Positions 1-14,394 of a DNA stretch of 64,000 nucleotides are shown one piece after another; position 1 is the stretch's first letter; each line of letters starts with the position of its first letter. Origin of the DNA: Poecilobothrus nobilitatus (taxonomy: Eukaryota > Arthropoda > Insecta > Diptera > Dolichopodidae). The stretch lies in contig OX352772.1 of assembly GCA_947095535.1 (NCBI GenBank), positions 43,915,445 to 43,979,444 of the forward strand, given 5' to 3'. The position numbers were made by a program, and so were the translations under genes. Under the pieces are notes generated by a model. That model had not been told where the DNA came from. It was given only the letters and a program-made list of their open reading frames with translations, and did no database searches.

Positions 1-2925
1 TCAAAAATATTTTGATCCAATCTATATGAGATTAGAAAATTTATTAGCTTACTTTAATTTTATATACTTTTGAAATTAAAAATTTGATTAAAGTGAAATG
101 AAGTAAGGAAAATTTTATATTTCAGAAAAACTTATCAATTTACTAAACGTTTATATTCATTGCAAAGTTAACGCTGCATTTACACAACTAACATTAATAT
201 TTTTTTTTAAATATATGTGCTTTTTATTTGTATTTGTGGCATGATTTTTTTGGCATATGGTTATTTTCACATATATATTTTAAAAGCTCAAAATAACAAA
301 AGTCAGAAACGTTTTCGATACAATTCGTTTTTGACAGAAAATAATCAACATTTTAAGAATGATATTTCAGCGTAATTAAAATTTTGATTAAAAAATGACA
401 ATTAATACGAGTATAAAATTTCAACACATACATGAAAAAAGTAAAAAATTATTCTTAAAGAATCATGATTTCAATCTGGTGTAAACGGCCGGTAAGTGAA
501 GGTTAAATCACGAGTCAGAGTAATTGTCAAAACGCCTTTTTTTATAAAAATAAAAAATATATCGAAGATGGTATTTGGAAGGTCGACTAGACTTAATAAA
601 TCGATTTAATTAAAATATTTTATTTAATTTTTTATTTTTGCAAGAAAAGGTATCAAATTTTGTTTTCGTTATGTTTTTTGAGTCTTTTCGAAAAAGACTC
701 TTGAGAGACTTGTAGAAGTTTCGTTTTTTAGATGTTTTGTTTTTATTTTTCTTAAAATTTAATTGATTTTTTTTTTAAAGACGTATTTAGTGTTTCTGTA
801 CTATTTATTGTTCAATAGAAGATGATAAATATATTTCCAAACATTTCTTATTAAATGAAGCAAATCTGACTAGCTGTCAGAATCTAGAAAGAATCTAAAC
901 TTAATAACTGCATATATCATTTCATTTAACAAGCAAAAAATTAAAGTTAACATTTAATTTTGACCAGAAACCTCATACCTTTTTAATTATTAATTATTTT
1001 ATATACAAGAATTTAAATATGTTATTATTATTATTAATTATATTTTTATAAAAAAATACAATTTTCACCAACTGTCAGAGGTATCAGCTAACTTAAATAT
1101 AGAAACTGTCATTCTTTTTATTATTGATATGAAGACATTATTTTTTGAAGATATTTTTCAGGATCAGTTATCAATCATTAAAAAAAAATAAAATTGTTCG
1201 CATCTAACGCCCACTTAAAGCACCAACTAAATTAAATATAATATGTAAATATATAATTATTTTTCTGCTTTTAGTACATTAAAAATTCTTAAAATTTCAT
1301 CAGTTTTTAAAGTTATTTTTAATTTAAAAATTTTGGCGGCAATAAAAACAGACATGTGACAGATAATCAAATTTAAAAAGAATGTTTTTTTAATTATGTC
1401 TTTTTTTAAACGGAACAAAAAATTCTCATTTTTTTTTTCTTTTATAACATTGTATTTAAGCTTTTAAATAAATTTGAATTTTTTTTTACCTTTTTATTAC
1501 CTGACCAATTTTATTTTTTTTACCTTACCTGACCAATTTTATTTTGTAAATTTGTATAAATAAATATAAACAAAAAATGGATTTAATTCAATACGTTTTT
1601 TTTTTATTTTGTTTCACACAAATATTTTTACATTCGATTTTTTTTTAAATATTTTTTTTTTTAAATTAGTTATTAGTTTCACTACGTTCGTGCTTCTATC
1701 TATCCACCTATGTGTGTGTCCATTTTTCGGTTTCTCAGTTAACAAAAATTTTACACGTTGAAATTTTTGGCTATCGAAAATATTCCGTTTTTGTACAATA
1801 CAGTTTTTTGTCAAGGTACAGTTCCTCAAAATTAGAAAATGTCCTTACATCTCAAGTTTTTCTGAATATTTGTCCAATCTAAAACTGTCAAACGACAGAG
1901 AATTTTTAGAGTTTTATAAATTAATATAAACATTTTATATTTCGTTGCAATTTAGCATTTAAATGTAAACCGTTAAATATATGTGTATATTAAATATTTT
2001 GTGTATCACCGGAAGCTTCTTTACCTGAGTGGCATACTTGTTCCTACCCCTGTTTAAGATCTTTTGGCGACTTAAAAATGAAAAAGTTGCGAGAAATCCG
2101 TTATTTGGATTATTCGAAAAATTTGTCGTAAATAAGACATAATTAATGGTGCAATATTATATTTTTAACGGTTTTTCCTTAATATATAGGAATTTTTTTT
2201 TGAAATTAAAGAAAATGCCTCTTGATTTTTCCCAATTTTTTTTTAACAAAAAATGCTAAAAATGTTGGTGGAAAAATAATCTTAAAATACTTTTTGTTGT
2301 CTTCTTCAAAAACTTTTGATTTTAAAAAATTATGCTTCTTTACCTTTTTCTTGTACTTGTCATACAACGAATGAATATTTATTCTGTCAAAATTTGTGAC
2401 GATAGATATATTAAGCTCTTTACGAAATTTCTTAATAAGTAAAATTGTGATATACGGTTTACTATAGAATTCAAATGAAACTATTAAAATCACAAATCAG
2501 ATAATAGAGTCGTATGTCGGTAAATGAGATAATAAGAATAACAGAGAGATTTTTTATGTCATTTTTTTTTTTGATTCAGTTGAAAATATGTCACTATACT
2601 TTTAATAATTTGTACTGCACTATAATTGAAATAATAGCATCGAACCAGATGCGAATCTGTTTATTTTATCATAAGTTTAACTAATAATTATTCCTAACAC
2701 CATAAATAATCCTCGTTTTATACTTGTTAATTAGACCGGAAATTCATTCATATATTTAAAAATAAATTTAGTTAAAGACCTTTTAGGGATCCGAAAATGA
2801 AAAGTTGCAACACAAAAAAAATTAACCTTCTTGTAAGTATTGTAAAAAAATTCCACCTCAGTAGCCTAGAATTTCACTGCAATAATCTTGGGAATGTTAT
2901 AAGAACCAGAGTATAATAAGAAAAC
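1..2925. other. AT-rich sequence, nothing recognised
   Basis: Homopolymer-rich sequence. The minus frames of 71 and 95 aa have the Lys/Asn/Ile/Phe bias of chance frames at this base composition. Confidence 0.5.
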
Positions 2926-3540
2926 AAAGCAGAACGTAAATCAACAGTTTTTAAAAGCGCACATTTACAAAAGATAATGCAAACTGTTTAGAATTGTGAC
3001 TTGCATCAAAATTTGAAAATTTTGTATAAGAAAAAATGTGAAAATAAGACTTTTTTGCAATTTTAAAAGGCTGTAAGTCCGGAAACCTATAGAACTATGA
3101 AAAACAGTTAACATACGCGTGCCGGAGTTATGAAGATAGAAAAATCATACAAAATTTGGTTTTCACATAACGGTAAATTTAAATACTAAATTGAAAAAAC
3201 CTTTATAATTTTGATATTGATTTATAAATGTAAAAAAAAGTCCAGTCGATGCTGTTTTCAGATTGAAAAAATGTTAAGTAGAATATGAAATATACAAATT
3301 TAAAAATCGGATTTTTTCAAAGTTTGAGGGGCTGTAACTCCGTAATGGAGGAGACTATATGGAAGAGTTGTTCTACAATATTATTTTTTTATGCGACCTA
3401 CCCATGATTAAAATTTTTTTTCTCTATCCTTAACGGTGTAAAAGTTTTGTAAACAGACGGACAGACGGTCGGATGGACGGACAGAGTAAAACTAATAGGC
3501 ACATATTTTCAAATTTTTTTTGAAAATGTACTAAAAATAT
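2926..3540 (+). repeat. Family A dispersed repeat, copy 1
   Basis: Landmarks in order: 'gcacatttacaaaag', 'actgtttagaattgtgactt', 'ggctgtaagtccgg', 'tcacataacggtaaattta', 'ggggctgtaactccgtaat', 'acagacggacagacgg', and the terminal hairpin near 3505-3535. It is non-coding. A middle block present in copy 2 is missing. Confidence 0.75.
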
Positions 3541-5176
3541 CTGTTCTATCATTTTTATATTGAATTCATCAATCTACTGCGGTTCTTCTAAAGTTTAAAA
3601 TAATTGAATTTAGCAAAAATTTATCTAGAGTTTATTTGCTGTAGGTGAATTCAATCTAACCTATGACCATAGAAATTGTTTACAATTTGAAGTTAAGTAA
3701 TTTATTTCCTACTGCAATCAGGGTAATGTTAAAAATTTTGAAAAAAATATTTCGTTATGAATTTTCAATAATCCTTAAATTTAAGTTCAATTTATACTAT
3801 GGAGATTAACATATTGCGGATTTATTTGTTCGAAATATACTTTTATTCTTATAAAATTGTCATAAAATTTTGTATTAAAACAAAAAAATACCCCTTTAAT
3901 AATGATAAAATATTTATATTGCATGATTAACAAAAAAAAACTGATGGGTTTAATAGAATATAGAAAATTTTTTAATACATCATTGATATATTCATGCTAG
4001 CAAGTTTGTTTAATTTATTTTCTAAATTATAAATAGCGAACAAAAATTTAAAGGTACATGAGTATTCTTTAACATTTTATTTACGTGAGAAATTTTATAC
4101 CACATCGTATTTATGGAATTGCTATTATGTCCTTTTATTTTGTTGTAATATTTTTTCTTTAACCTTGCTGTAAATCTTTAAAATTATATTTAAAATAGTA
4201 AAGATTTTCCTAAAGGATCTACCAAAAATACTCCTTTGATATTGTCTGATTCTTACTGACTAAACCCATCTGTCCCTTTAGACAAACTAAACTCCTAAGC
4301 TGTTAACGCTGTATATTGGATAAAGAATAGGGATGTATAGAAAAAAAATAGACCAGTGATGCGGGAACTTAAAATTTGGGAGTGGGGTTGAAAGAGGACA
4401 ATGAATCCACCTATTATTATTATTATTTGCTATAGTATTAACTGTAGTTGTAAATGACATCTTCAGTAGCTCCTTCCTGCTGGTTACTAATGAGGTGACC
4501 AAAGGCAGCTCAACTATAGCAGTTATTATTATTACTATTTTTATTATTATTTACACATTATTATATTTTAATATTATAATAATATAAAATTACTACTCAT
4601 TTTTTTTATATGATCTGACCACCTTTTGGATCCAAAACCCTTCTGGTGACTTAGTTACTACGTTATGAGTTTGATCAACTTATCAACATAAAATTAAAGA
4701 TACAGTCACATTGAAACTTTTATTAAAGACAACATTGTAAACTCTTTGAAAGAAACTTGTTTTATGATTTTAATGAAATTAAAATTCTGGATGTACTGCT
4801 ATAATTTTTGCTATTCGAATCGTTTATTTCAATTTCTGATATTTATTAAACCTCTAACACAAATTTAAATCTGCTGCTAAAGAACTTGTAAAATAAATTG
4901 TAACACTATAACGTACTAATCTAAGAGAAATTCAAGAGTTTATTAAGAAAGTGTTAAAAAGCAATCAGCAAAGATGGAACAAAATTTATAACCAATACTA
5001 ATATTGAAATATCGGTATCGTAGTTTGATGTTTTAAACTTATATAATGTAAAAATAAAGATGAAGATTAAAATGGAGTCTGTAAATTCATACTACTGAAT
5101 ATACAATTAAATCTAGTTCTACCAATTAATAATTTGGAATAAACCAAATTAAATTTAAATTGAACAACAGTAAAAG
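3541..5176. other. AT-rich sequence, no gene recognised
   Basis: It holds short (ATT)n runs around 4410-4590 and a slightly GC-richer stretch at 4290-4500 that could be an old transposon remnant; no splice-bounded exon is seen. Confidence 0.45.
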
Positions 5177-6752
5177 GAAGGCAGAATGTAAACCAACCAT
5201 TTTTAAAAGCGCACATTTCCAAAAGATAATACAAACTGTTTAGAATCGTGACTTGCACAAAAATTTGAAAATTTTATGTAATAAGAAAAATGTGAAAATA
5301 GAACTTTTTTACAATTTTAAGAGGCTGTACGTCCGGAACCCTATATAACTTACAAAAACCATTAACACACATAAAAATATATTACTGAAGCATTCATTTT
5401 TCTGTCTTGCCGAAGAAAAATTTGTACAGGTGCTTAAAAATAGCAAATTTTTATTTTTTGAGCCATAATAGCTCTTAAACAGGAGGCGGTACAAAAAAAT
5501 TTTCTAATGAAACTTATACTAATTCTAAAAGGTTTTTCTTGTCTCAAAATTTCAGGTTCCTATCTAAAGACGTGTGTTACATATATGAACATAATGTAAA
5601 TGTTAATGTTATGTAATATTAACATTATAATAATGTTAACCTAAATATCAGTTATTAGCTGATTCACCTTTTATAATAATAAAGTGTTTTAGTCAAAGAA
5701 TAACAGGAAATGCAATTTAGCATTTCTATTAATTAATTTTTCATTAATAAATTTAATATAAATGTACATGGCTATTTGCTAAACATTTCATAATTAGTAT
5801 TAAGCAATATTATTATTTTTATATTAAGAAATGCTAATCTTAGCATTAAGTAATTCTAAAATGTTTAAAATAAATAAATCAACATATGAAATAAAAATCA
5901 GTCTTAAGACGACACCAAAAAAACTGAATTATTTTAATTAAATAAAAAACATAACTCGTACCGGAGTTTTGAAAAAAGAAATTTCATGCAAAATGTGGTT
6001 TTGACTTAACGGTAAATTTAAATAGTAAATTACAAAATATTACATAATTTTGATATCGTTTTATAGAGATAACAAAATTTTTGATCTTAAATTAGGCGGT
6101 TTTAGATTGTAAAATTATTACGCAGAGCCTAAGATATATACATCTGAAAAAGGGTTTTTTTTTGCAATTTTGAGCGCCTGTAACTCTGAAACCCTTGGGA
6201 AATTTTCAATTTTTGAGGCCAAATAGCTCATAAACAGGGGGTGGTCCAAAAAAATTTTCTGAGATAACTTATACTAATTCTAAAACTTCTTTATGCCCTC
6301 AAAATTTGAAGTGCATATCTAAATGCGTTCCGGAGTTATGAGGATAGAAAAATCAAACAAAATTTGGTTTTCACATAACGGTAAATTTAAATACCAAATT
6401 TAAAAAAAAAATGTATAGTTTTTATATTTATTTATAAAGATAAAAACAAATCCTGTCAAATAGCATTTTCAGATTGAAAAAAGGTTAAGCAGAACATGAG
6501 ATATACAAATTTAAAAATAATGACTTTTTCAAAGTTTGAGGGGCTGTGGCTCCGTAATGGATTGGCCTACATGAAAATGTTGTTCCACAAAATTAATTTT
6601 TTTATGAGATCTACCTATGGTTAACATTTTTTTTATCTACCTTTAACGGTGTTTTATCTAATGTTTAACGGAAACAGACGGACGGATGTACGGACAGAGT
6701 GAAACTAAATAAGCACATTTTTTCAAAATTTTTTTGGAAATGTGCTAAAAAT
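5177..6752 (+). repeat. Family A dispersed repeat, copy 2 with insertion and internal duplication
   Basis: It starts at 'ggcagaatgtaaaccaacc', is interrupted by AT-rich sequence at about 5576-5940, and resumes at 'ccggagttttgaaaa'. The block beginning 'caatttttgaggcc' then repeats parts of the consensus. It ends with the hairpin GCACATTTTTTC...GGAAATGTGC at 6715-6748. Confidence 0.75.
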
Positions 6753-6868
6753 CTTTTTCATATTATACACAATAGAATAATAACAAATCCAAGTTTCCAA
6801 CCAGTGCCACCAGTTTTTATATCTCTTTTATTATAGCAAAAATTTAGCTATCATTTTTCTTTTTTGTT

Positions 6869-7590
6869 TATACCCGTATGAACTATGTTCAAGGGTATAA
6901 AAAATTTACTAATCCATAATCCATAATATAAATTTTAAAATCCATTACGTTTGCGACACCTTAAAGGAGTCGAGCTAGATATAGTGCCAAAGGTATGGAT
7001 CGACTCAGAATCGAATTCTTCAAGAAATAAAGGAGCTAGGAAGTTAAACATTGTCACTTTTGCAAAATTGTTAGTTTTGCTATTTATATCCAGCTTGTTT
7101 GGCAACACCTATAAAATTTTGTTGTGCTGGGAAGACAATTACGGGTAACTGCCATACAACTTCTCTTTTTAAATGTAAATAACTGTTTAACAGTGTCTAT
7201 TAAAGCTAGGTATCTGAAATGTGAATTGTGAAGGGGTGTCGAGTTACATGCCAAAAACTTTTGTAAATTTTGGTTGGTCTAGAGCAGGCGGTTCAGTCTT
7301 CTTGCACTTCTTGTAACTTAATGAAGCTAGGCGTCTGCAATCTTACAAATGAAGATGAAGTTTTATGGCAACACTTCTGTAAAATTTGGTTGTGCTGGTG
7401 CAATAGATTTGGGTATCTGTCATACAACTCCACAAATTTACATAAATATATCTCGGTAGTTATAACGTCGGTACTAGAACATCTGAAATTGTTTGAAAGA
7501 TGATCAAGTTATATAGAAACAGAATATATTACGTTCATACGGGTATCCCAGAGTTGACATAGTCAACTCTACTGCATTCTTCCTCGTTTT
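6869..7590 (+). mobile_element. Family B repeat with inverted ends, about 720 bp
   Basis: The left end is TATACCCGTATGAAC. The right end is GTTCATACGGGTATCC, then 'agagttgac...gtcaactct', then a CTCGTTTT edge. No transposase was recognised; the 65-aa and 77-aa frames inside are incidental. The same sequence occurs reversed at 15578-16165. Confidence 0.65.
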
Positions 7591-8009
7591 ATATTGAACT
7601 TAACATATAATTAACTAATTATTAAAATATTTGAAGTGTTAATAATATATTCCAAAATTACATTATTATAAAATTTTTAATTATATCTATAATATAATTA
7701 AAAAAACAAAAATTAAATTATTTTCAGTTTGTGAAAAGAATATTTTTTCTTTTATTTACAATTTGAACGAAAAAAAAATTAATTAACATATATACTAAAA
7801 AAAATAAATTAGAGATTCATCACAGTATGGAACTACAAATTAATTTAAATTTATGATCAGTATGTAATGAGATGAAATTTAAAAAAATAAATTCTTTTGT
7901 TTTATTTTATAATTTTAAGTTCCAATATTTATCTGAAAAAATTTTTTAAAACAAAATAATTTTCCTGAAAACAAATACATATTTTACTACAAGTAATCCA
8001 ATGGATTTT

Positions 8010-8110
8010 TATACCCGAACGAAATATAATTCAAGGGTATAATAAATCTTTCATTACGTTTGTGACAACTTAACCCTGTAGAATACTAATGCTAGTAGAT
8101 TATTGACTAA
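8010..8110 (+). mobile_element. Family B left-end fragment
   Basis: 'TATACCCGAACGAAATAT' followed by 'tcaagggtata' and 'cattacgtttgtgacaact' matches the left 100 bp of the element at 6869. Confidence 0.6.
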
Positions 8111-8404
8111 CACATAAGACATTTTTTGCTCTCTTTCTCTCTGGTTCTCTCTGATTGTCAAATGAATCATTAAGATTTTTTTTTTTGTAATATCATTCAG
8201 TATTCATCTGTACCTATTACAGTATAGGCATATTTATTAGATAAGTATGTGGATTTTCGAGTTATGTTGTTATCATAGATCTAATTAATATTGAAAAAAA
8301 TAAGACTGAAGTTCAAATCTGTAAAGGAGGAATCATTTCTATTTTTGTTACTTTTTATTTTTTTAGTTTTAATAAACAATTAAATTTATAATAATATATT
8401 TTTA

Positions 8405-9400
8405 TTTTACACTACACCTAAAGTATAGAGTATATTAACTTTGGTATGGTGTTTGTAACCACCAAAAGGAAGCGAATTAGATATGAACATATATGTATAT
8501 TCTGAATCAGGATCACCTCCAAGGTCGATTTAACGATGTCCCGGGCGGACGATGTGCGTCCGTTCGCAAGAACTCTCAAAAACGAATAAAGCTATCTTCA
8601 TAAAATTTATATAATAGGTTACTAATTACGAACGGAAGATGGCGATTGCATCTGGACAAAATCGGTTCATGGGTTCGGATTCTGAAAGCTTCCGAATGAT
8701 TCCGGAGCACTCGAGATTATCTTCAAAACCAACAAAGATAGAACCTTTAAATTTGGTACAATGGCGTTCTTTTTTGTTTGATTTATGTCTCTGAAATTTG
8801 AGAGCATTTGGTCCATAAGTTCGGATTTTGGAAGCTACAAGGGTGTTCTGTCATGTTTTCTTTATGTCTCTGAAATTTAAAAAGATTTGGTCCATCATGG
8901 GCTCGAATTTTGGAAGCTTCTGAACGAACCCCAGAACAAACGAGATTATCTTCAAAACCAACAAAGATAGAATCTTTGAATTTGGCACAATGGTGTTCTT
9001 TCGTGTTTGATTTATGTCAAGGTTCAGTGTTTGATTTGTGTTAAGGTTCAGTTATGTTTTCTTTTCTTTAAAATTGAAAACTGACATTTGAGATGATTTG
9101 TGTTTGGATTTTGGAAGCCTTTGAGTTAGTCAAAGAGCAAACGACCATACTTCCAACACCAATAAAGATAGAACATTTAAACTTAATACAAGATTTATAA
9201 TGTCTCCTCTATGTCTCTGAAATTTGAGATGAATTGGAGTGGCGATTCGTGTACCTGACACACGCCTCCCATGCCCTAACAAACATATCTTCGAAATTAA
9301 TAAAAATAGAAACTTTACATTTTGTACAAGAGTGTTAAAGTATGCATCTTTTACGTTCTTCACATTCGAGTTGAAAAAAGGATTTTTAATTTAATTCGAA
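8405..9400 (+). mobile_element. Family B-like repeat with internal degenerate tandem units
   Basis: The head carries 'tatattctgaatcaggatca', 'aggtcgatttaacgatgtcc' and 'gtgcgtccgttcgca'. From 8640 on, units of very roughly 200 bp recur with 'gattatcttcaaaaccaaca', 'aagatagaa', 'gatttatgtctctgaaattt' and 'gattttggaagc' at least three times. The head layout resembles a repeat widespread in Drosophila (from memory). Confidence 0.6.
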
Positions 9401-10254
9401 TTATTCAGGTGTAGGATATTAATAAGTCTGTTTCATCGACTTACTGTTACATTTACTTGTTTTTCTTTTTTTTGACTCCTCAATAATACCTTATTAAAGT
9501 TTTGAACAACAAACACAGATTTACTCTGTCAAACAAGAATTTTTTGGATCGCTAGTGACTAATATATAGTATTAATGTCTGAAAAATAAAATATAAAAAT
9601 TTTAAGTCTCCCTCTGTTTAAAAATTTTCCATAATTCAGTGCATAATAAAAATGTCTACTATTTTTATAAGTAAGATTATCAAGATAAAGCCTTTTTATT
9701 GAGTTTTATATTTATATTTTTTGCCGAAATAATATTTTTTATCATCAGTTTAAAAATTTTACCAATATTAAAATGATTAATTTTCAGTTAAAGATTTAGT
9801 TAGTTTTGATCACTTAGATATTTATTAAAAAATAACATAAAATATAATATTCTAAAAGTAAATATTTAATGCCAATTGAAGTTATTTAAAATTTAATCAT
9901 TTTCACAGTCCACAATTCTATATAGAAAAGTTTTAATTATGACAATACATAAAGATTATTATAACTTTACACAGATTTCATTAAAATTAAATAAACCAAA
10001 TACGTCAAACTTAAAAATTACCATACAGGAGAATGAAAATTTAATAGTCATTAACATTCCTAAAATCGAAAAAATAAATTTCTAAAATGAAAATGAGTAT
10101 TAAAATATTTTCATACTACTTGCAAGTTACAATATTCATAATTACATATAAAATACTTAGTTTAATAAAACTTAACATTCGTTATTTACAATAGTTAAAA
10201 AAAAACATGACTCAATTGCATTCGACTTTGCTAAATAAAATGACCTGTTATATA

Positions 10255-11026
10255 CAGGGTGTTGTAAAAGCGAGTATTACGTAGAAATAATATGATAAAA
10301 TGAGGAAAGAACGAAATAAGCTAAAAATTGTTCAGGACAGGGGTCTATTCTAAACAGTTTTTGAGATAACGGTGTTGAAAGTTTTTCGTAAATTGTAATT
10401 TACGCTTCATATGGGATAAAAATTTAGGTGATAAGATGAGGAAAGGACGAAACAAGCAAAAAATTGTTCAGGACAGGGGTCTATTTTAAACGGTTTTAGA
10501 GATAACGGTGTTGAAAGTTTTTCGTATATTGTAATTTTCGTATCTTATGGCAAAAACATTTTTTTAACAAAATTTGAATGAAGCATCAGGTGATTATTAT
10601 TCATTAATTATGAAGCATCAGGTATTCATTATTTTTTTTTTTTGAAAACGTTAAAAGATACAATAAAAATGATAAGGACTTAAATTAAAGTTATGATTTT
10701 GATAAGTATATACCTAACTGAATTTTTATACAAAAATTATGACTTTAAAAGTTTATAGTTATTCAATTGCTGAAAGCTAAACTGTAAGAATTTAAGATAT
10801 TAGTATAAAATCGCATAGTTTCAGCTGTATATCGACCTTTGTAACAAATTTTGTATGTTATACCAGAGGCGAAGAATTTATTATGTTTTTAAGAATTTAA
10901 CGAATACACTTTAAATGCCTTCATCTTGGAAACCTTTATTAATAAATCATAAGTTCCGAAACAAGTTTTAGTTTTTTTCGACCTGCCCTAACAATTCTTT
11001 TTTCTTTGTGAACTCCAAGCACCTTG
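10255..11026. mobile_element. Short TIR element, 772 bp, TATA target duplication
   Basis: The left end is CAGGGTGTTG; the right end reversed is CAAGGTGCTTG. Both are flanked by TATA (10251-10254 and 11027-11030). No transposase is visible, so it is a MITE-like derivative of a family with CAGGGTG ends, common in insects. It contains a tandem duplication at 10292-10550. Confidence 0.6.
10292..10550 (+). repeat. Imperfect tandem duplication of about 121 bp
   Basis: Units at about 10292-10412 and 10431-10550 share 'aaattgttcaggacaggggt', 'gagataacggtgttgaaag' and 'tttttcgta', roughly 90 % alike by eye. Confidence 0.8.
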
Positions 11027-11030
11027 TATA

Positions 11031-12159
11031 AATACATTATCACTAGAGTTATATAAAATCTAATATATTATAATACATAGGAATTTATTCAGTAATTCTC
11101 AAAATGTAATTTGGAAAATGTATCGATTTAAATATTTATCTAGTCTTTTAAATGAAGTACTTTGATCTTCAAAAGTTTATTTTTAGCATGGATATGCATA
11201 TCGTGCGCTTAGCATATGGTATGCTAAGGAACAAAAATTAATTAACTACCATGTATAAATTTGTTGTTTAGATTTTATAGAATAATTTTATAGATAAAGA
11301 TACTATTTATAAAAGAATACATACCTATTACAAAAAATTTTATATTATCTTATTTATTTCCAAAAACTCCTTAAATATCTTAACTTAAAATATCCAATTA
11401 CTTTATCTTCTTTCACGATTCTTCTTTGCAACAGACATAATTATACTAAACCGTTATTCTTATAGTTAGTTAGTTAAATTATTATTTTGTTAGATTTGAT
11501 ATTTTTTAAATATATCGGTATATCTATTCGTTTTTGATGGGCAAAAGAAAAATTCTAAATTAAATAAAAACTCAGCAAGTTATTACAAAAAAAAATATAT
11601 ATTTTAAAGATTTAATAGGTACTTAGAAATATCTTACAAAAATTTCTTCAAAAGTTTATAAAACACTTTAATATATTGTATTAACATTTCCGACAACTTA
11701 ATTAGTATCTCATGAATTTATGACAATATTGCGTGTTTTAAACAGGTAAAAAAAAAAAAAAAACTTTAAAAGTATATAATTAAAAAAAAAATGTTTCATA
11801 AATATAACAATACAAAAATGTATATACATATCATATAACATATAAGTTAAATAAGCATTACAATTATTGAAAAATAATATGAATGCATCATTCAGCAGGA
11901 TATATTCATATAACATATATATATATATGTGTATAAAGGTACACAAAATAAGTAACAAAATAATTTTTTGCAGTTATTTAAATGAATTGAATAAAAAATT
12001 AATTATATTATCAACGCATACATTGTAGAAAAATAAGGTATTTTGCATTTTTCGCATTTTAAACAATTCCAATTTATTATACTGGTATAAAAGAATTTAT
12101 ATATGTATGTATATACATACACAAAAAAAAAAACATGAAATGTTAGTATGAGATCTTGA
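11031..12159. other. AT-rich sequence, microsatellites only
   Basis: TA/CATA-type runs near 11915-11935 and 12100-12120; no gene evidence. Confidence 0.5.
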
Positions 12160-12790
12160 AAAATAATCCATTTTTAGAATATTTCCAACAAAAATTTTGA
12201 AAAATATGCGCCTATTAGTTTCACTCTGCCCGTCTGTCCGTCTGTTTACAAAACTTACAATAGAACAATGAAATTTTAACCATGCGTAAGTAAGGCTCAT
12301 AAAAAATTAATGTTGTAGAATAACTTTTTCATTTAGCCCCATCCATTATGGAGATAACACCCTATTTTTAACTGTATATTATGGACCTACAGCGCCTTAA
12401 ACTTTTAAAAAGTCCTATTTTTAAATGTATATGATATCTCAAGTTATGTGAAAACCAAATGATTTTTATTTTTTTCATAACTCCGACAGACTTCTAGATA
12501 GGAACTTGAAGTTTTGAGAGAAGAAAGATCTTTTAGAATTATTTTTGTACCACCCATACTGTTTAAGAACTATTATGGCGGAAAAATTGAGATTTTGCTA
12601 TTTTTAAACACCATTTTTAATTTAGGTACCTGATTTTTCTTATTGTATGAAATTCTAAGAAAATTTTTAAATTTTTGTTCAAGTCACAGTAAAACAGAAA
12701 ATAAACAGTTCAAATTGTCTTCTAAACAGTTCAAATACCGTCTTTTGGAAAATGTACGCCTTCAGAAACCTTTCATTTACATTCTGATTT
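12160..12790 (-). repeat. Family A dispersed repeat, copy 3
   Basis: On plus it shows the reverse of the family landmarks: 'actctgcccgtctgtccgtc', 'ccattatggagataac', 'tcataactccg' and, at the far end, 'aaatgtacgcc'. Confidence 0.7.
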
Positions 12791-13924
12791 TTTTAGTGAT
12801 GTCTTTATAATACTGAACATTGAAAGTATATTGAATTTAAACTGAAGGTACAGGTAATCCTAATTTAAACTTAAATTTACTTTAAAGATTTCTATTGTTA
12901 TTAGAAAGATATTCAAAAATCGGTGTAATTGAAAGTATTTTTTTAATAATTTTAAATTTATTTTTCTCTTTATTGCAATGATTTGATTGTCATGACTTTT
13001 TAAAAAAAGAAAATCTGAATTATAATTCTATTTTTTATAAGTTAATAACCATATTAATGATTATACACAATGTATTTACTATTTATATTTGGTACTTTTA
13101 ACTTTACTCCTGTACATAAATTTTCTACAGTTTCCTTTTTTACTGATTGGTACATATTTTTATCAAGCAAGATACATATATATATTTAAGGTGTTATAGT
13201 AACCCTTAAAAAAATACGTTAATGATAACTGTAAAAGCTGTTTGCTTTGATACTTACTTATTTATGAGCAAGATTAAATGCTTTCTGTAAAATATTTTTA
13301 TAAGTGTAATTAAGGAGCTTTCTAAATTTATTCATTTAAATCTCATTTTTTTTATAGTTTTTTTATAGTTCTAAAATGATTTGAAGTTAAGAAATTGAAA
13401 TTGTTTGATAGAAGAAAATGTCATTTTTCTTAGTGAAATTACACGAATCATCTTTTAGAGGTTGAAAAATTCAAATATGTTTCGGTTCTTCATTTTCAAA
13501 CCATGTTTTTATTATTCTAACCAAATTTTAAATTTTTTTCAACTTTGAAGCGTATGAAAGAGTTCAGAAGCAGTTTGTCGTACCCTTTATTTATTTTACA
13601 AAATAATTCTTCTCTAATTTCTATTGATTTGGAATAGAAGGTATTTCTCAGCTAACCCCATAAAAAAATTGAATGTCGTTAAGTTATGAGATCTTCTAAG
13701 CTAAAAAATAGATAGTTCCTATTTTCAATTTAAATAATGTTTTACAGTTAATCAAAAAACGGTAAATGACAGTTTAATTACAGTTAATCAAAAATCGTCA
13801 TAAATGAAATACATATATCTTCTTATTTACAATGGAATATTTCTTGAAAGTCATTTTCACGGAAATTTAAATAGGTATCTCTACCAATTAATCTACCTAA
13901 AAACATATTTGACTTTCACGCTAG
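12791..13924. repeat. AT-rich sequence with a possible dispersed repeat also seen at 53.1 kb
   Basis: 13400-13450 ('tagaagaaaatgtcattttt') resembles 53165-53190 with similar context. The relationship is weak and old. Confidence 0.3.
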
Positions 13925-14165
13925 GATGAGATGTCTACTCCAGACAGAAGTGATCCAGGGTATCACAACGGGCCTAAGCTGGCCTAAGTGTGCAACTGCC
14001 GATATTTTTATCATCCTTTTGCCTTTAGTATATGGGCCATCTCGGTACAAATATTCAATTCTAATTGTATTTAATATTTTATTTATATTATATTTTATAT
14101 ATTATTTTTGACATGACCGGGGTTTGAACCCTTATTAATTGTATTTTGTTTTTAAAACCAAACTA
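13925..14165 (-). mobile_element. SINE, family 2
   Basis: On minus it contains the B-box-like GGTTCAAACCCCGGTC, an AT-rich stretch, then 'taccgagatggcccatatac' and 'ctaaaggcaaaa', and continues 'gataccctggatcacttctg'. It shares its first about 130 bp with 56335-56470 on plus. The 61-aa plus-strand frame here is incidental. Confidence 0.6.
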
Positions 14166-14394
14166 CCTACAATTAAATATAATTAATTATTAATTACATG
14201 AGGTTTTTTCGTATTTAAATTTTTATATGCTTAAAAAGTTATTGTCGGACCAAGTTAAAATTAATAATTTTACTATGAGTGGTTTCATATCAATTTTATG
14301 ATTTAATTTTGTATTTATCTGAGTTGACCTGTTCTAAAGTTTACCATTTAAAAAAAGTTCTTTTAACTGATTTCAGAATGAGATAATATAAAAA

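Noticed and set aside
2206..2493. 95-aa minus-strand open frame, Lys/Asn/Ile-rich
   Set aside because: A rough estimate at this AT content expects about one stop-to-stop stretch of this length in 64 kb across six frames. No motif, splice site or codon signal supports it.
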